From Ensifer sp. Root278 (GTDB lineage: Bacteria > Pseudomonadota > Alphaproteobacteria > Rhizobiales > Rhizobiaceae): 64,000 bases of DNA. The position numbers were made by a program, and so were the translations under genes. The stretch covers positions 751,365-815,364 of the forward strand of contig NZ_LMJJ01000040.1 of the NCBI RefSeq assembly GCF_001429285.1, in the 5' to 3' direction. The notes under the pieces are model-generated. The model searched no databases and was not told the DNA's origin. It saw nothing but the letters and a program-made list of their open reading frames with translations. Below, piece by piece: positions 62,839 through 64,000 of the stretch (position 1 is its first letter; each line of letters opens with the position of its first letter).

Positions 62839-63747
62839 ATGGCAGGCTACACACAAGGTTCGGGCCGACCGAACCAGTGGCTGCGGAACCTGAACGCGAA
62901 GATTGCCTCCGTCCCGATGATCCTGACGGCCGTGGTGATTTTCCTCGGCGGCACGATCTGGACGGTCGTCTATTCCTTCACCAATTCCAAGCTCTTGCCG
63001 CGGCTATCCTTCGTCGGCCTCGATCAGTACGAGCGCCTCTGGGACGCGCCGCGCTGGCTGGTCTCGGTGCAGAACCTGGCGATCTACGGCATCTTCTCGC
63101 TGATCTTCAGCCTGGTCATCGGCTTCGTGCTGGCGGCGCTGATGGACCAGAAGATCCGCTTCGAAAACACCTTCCGCACCATCATGCTCTATCCCTTCGC
63201 CCTGTCCTTCATCGTGACGGGCCTGGTGTGGCAATGGCTGCTCAATCCGGAATTCGGCATCCAGTCTGTGGTGCGTTCGGCCGGCTGGGAGAGCTTCACC
63301 TTCGACCCGCTCTATAATGCCGACATCGTCATCTACGGCATCCTGATCGCCGCCCTCTGGCAGGGCACCGGGCTCGTCATGTGCCTGATGCTTGCGGGGC
63401 TTCGCGGCATCGACGAGGACATCTGGAAGGCCGCGCGCGTCGACGGCATTCCGATGTGGAAGACCTACATCTTCGTCGTCATCCCGATGATGCGCGGCGT
63501 CTTCATCACCACGCTGGTGATTATCGCGAGCGGCATCGTCAAGGTCTACGACCTTGTGGTGGCGCAGACGAGCGGCGGCCCCGGCATCGCGTCGGAAGTG
63601 CCGGCCAAGTACGTCTACGACTACATGTTCCAGGCGCAGAACCTCGGTCAGGGCTTCGCCGCCTCGACCATGATGCTGATCACCGTCGCCATCATCATCG
63701 TGCCTTGGGCCTATCTGGAATTCGGGGGAGGGCGCAAGCATGTCTGA
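62839..63747 (+). CDS. CUT1 sugar ABC transporter, permease 1
   Basis: 302 residues from the ATG at 62839, with CGGAGGAAC upstream. Six membrane helices, MalF-like; the EAA loop is EDIWKAARVDGIPMWKTYI (about 195-213), which contacts the ATPase. First helix ILTAVVIFLGGTIWTVVYS. Works with the second permease, whose start overlaps its end by 8 bp. Confidence 0.92.
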   Translation: MAGYTQGSGRPNQWLRNLNAKIASVPMILTAVVIFLGGTIWTVVYSFTNSKLLPRLSFVGLDQYERLWDAPRWLVSVQNLAIYGIFSLIFSLVIGFVLAALMDQKIRFENTFRTIMLYPFALSFIVTGLVWQWLLNPEFGIQSVVRSAGWESFTFDPLYNADIVIYGILIAALWQGTGLVMCLMLAGLRGIDEDIWKAARVDGIPMWKTYIFVVIPMMRGVFITTLVIIASGIVKVYDLVVAQTSGGPGIASEVPAKYVYDYMFQAQNLGQGFAASTMMLITVAIIIVPWAYLEFGGGRKHV

Positions 63748-64000
63748 TATCGTTGCTTTCAATTCGGTGGCTGACGAAGCCGCACCCCAGGCGCAAGCCG
63801 ACAGGGTTATCGCCGGCCCACGCGGTCGCAAACCCCGCCGGGCGCTGTCGGGCCGTAACATCATGATCTACGGCACGCTGATCGTCGTGGCGCTCTACTA
63901 CCTGCTGCCGCTCTATGTGATGGTCATGACCTCGCTCAAGGGCATGCCGGAAATCCGGCTCGGCAACATCTTCGCGCCGCCGGTCGAAATTACCTTCGAG
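63740..64000 (+). CDS. CUT1 sugar ABC transporter, permease 2 (3' end outside window)
   Basis: The first 87 residues are visible from the ATG at 63740, and the frame is open at the window end. A polar N-terminus of about 40 residues, then one helix (IMIYGTLIVVALYYLLPLY) and VMVMTSLKGMPEIRLG, the opening of MalG-type permeases. Overlaps the previous permease by 8 bp. Confidence 0.9.
   Translation, partial: MSDIVAFNSVADEAAPQAQADRVIAGPRGRKPRRALSGRNIMIYGTLIVVALYYLLPLYVMVMTSLKGMPEIRLGNIFAPPVEITFE

Overview
This is a GC-rich alphaproteobacterial chromosome segment, most likely from the Ensifer/Sinorhizobium group (an E. adhaerens- or E. fredii-like organism). That assignment is an inference. It rests on rhizobial intergenic repeats (mosaic elements, short palindromic elements and an AATTCC/GCGGTTTTCCG family), an aerobic cobalamin pathway in Cob nomenclature, a complete very-long-chain fatty acid lipid A cluster (acpXL to lpxXL), a betaine-homocysteine methyltransferase and an FnrN-type regulator. 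No rRNA, tRNA, CRISPR array or intact insertion sequence was seen.

Layout. 1-7 kb: the 3' part of a PLP aminotransferase, an OafA-type O-acyltransferase with an SGNH domain, bmt behind a perfect 16-bp palindromic operator, an O-antigen-ligase-like membrane protein and a D,D-carboxypeptidase. 7-11 kb: a glycine betaine/proline-type ABC transporter (binding protein, permease, ATPase, minus strand), then a hairpin-rich gap and a 47-codon gene with its own terminator. 11.7-32 kb: three cobalamin blocks: cobQ alone; a B12-box leader followed by cobP-cobW-cobN-cobO and a small EamA protein; and cobE-cobA-cobB-cobC-cobD. Between them lie a methyltransferase, a class III cyclase/TPR protein, an ICMT-like methyltransferase, tiny membrane peptides and a TauE exporter. 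32-35 kb: fnrN divergent from hemN, with a perfect FNR box. 35-40.6 kb: acpXL-fabZXL-fabF2XL-fabF1XL-adhXL-lpxXL, which build and attach the very long acyl chain of lipid A. 40.8-44 kb: a PAS protein, a DUF1254/DUF1214 Tat protein and a scrap of a Tn3-type transposon.

44-55 kb is a microaerobic respiration island: a hemerythrin protein divergent from ccoNOQP across an FNR box, and ccoGHIS behind another FNR-like box. Between the two operons sit a VOC protein, a frameshifted SRPBCC gene and an AraC-type regulator. 55-64 kb holds gnd, two small membrane proteins, an ABC-F ATPase and a LacI-type regulator divergent from a CUT1 sugar ABC transporter that runs off the window end.

The parts connect. 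FnrN probably controls hemN, ccoNOQP and ccoGHIS, so heme supply, oxidase and oxidase assembly respond together to low oxygen. Betaine uptake can feed bmt, whose product methionine returns to SAM, a cosubstrate of cobalamin synthesis. The most unusual material is regulatory or small: the orphan 47-aa gene, tiny membrane proteins, palindromic repeats touching the B12 leader and flanking cobN, a KSbeta-like FabF2XL without its active-site cysteine, and a terminator that isolates acpXL.
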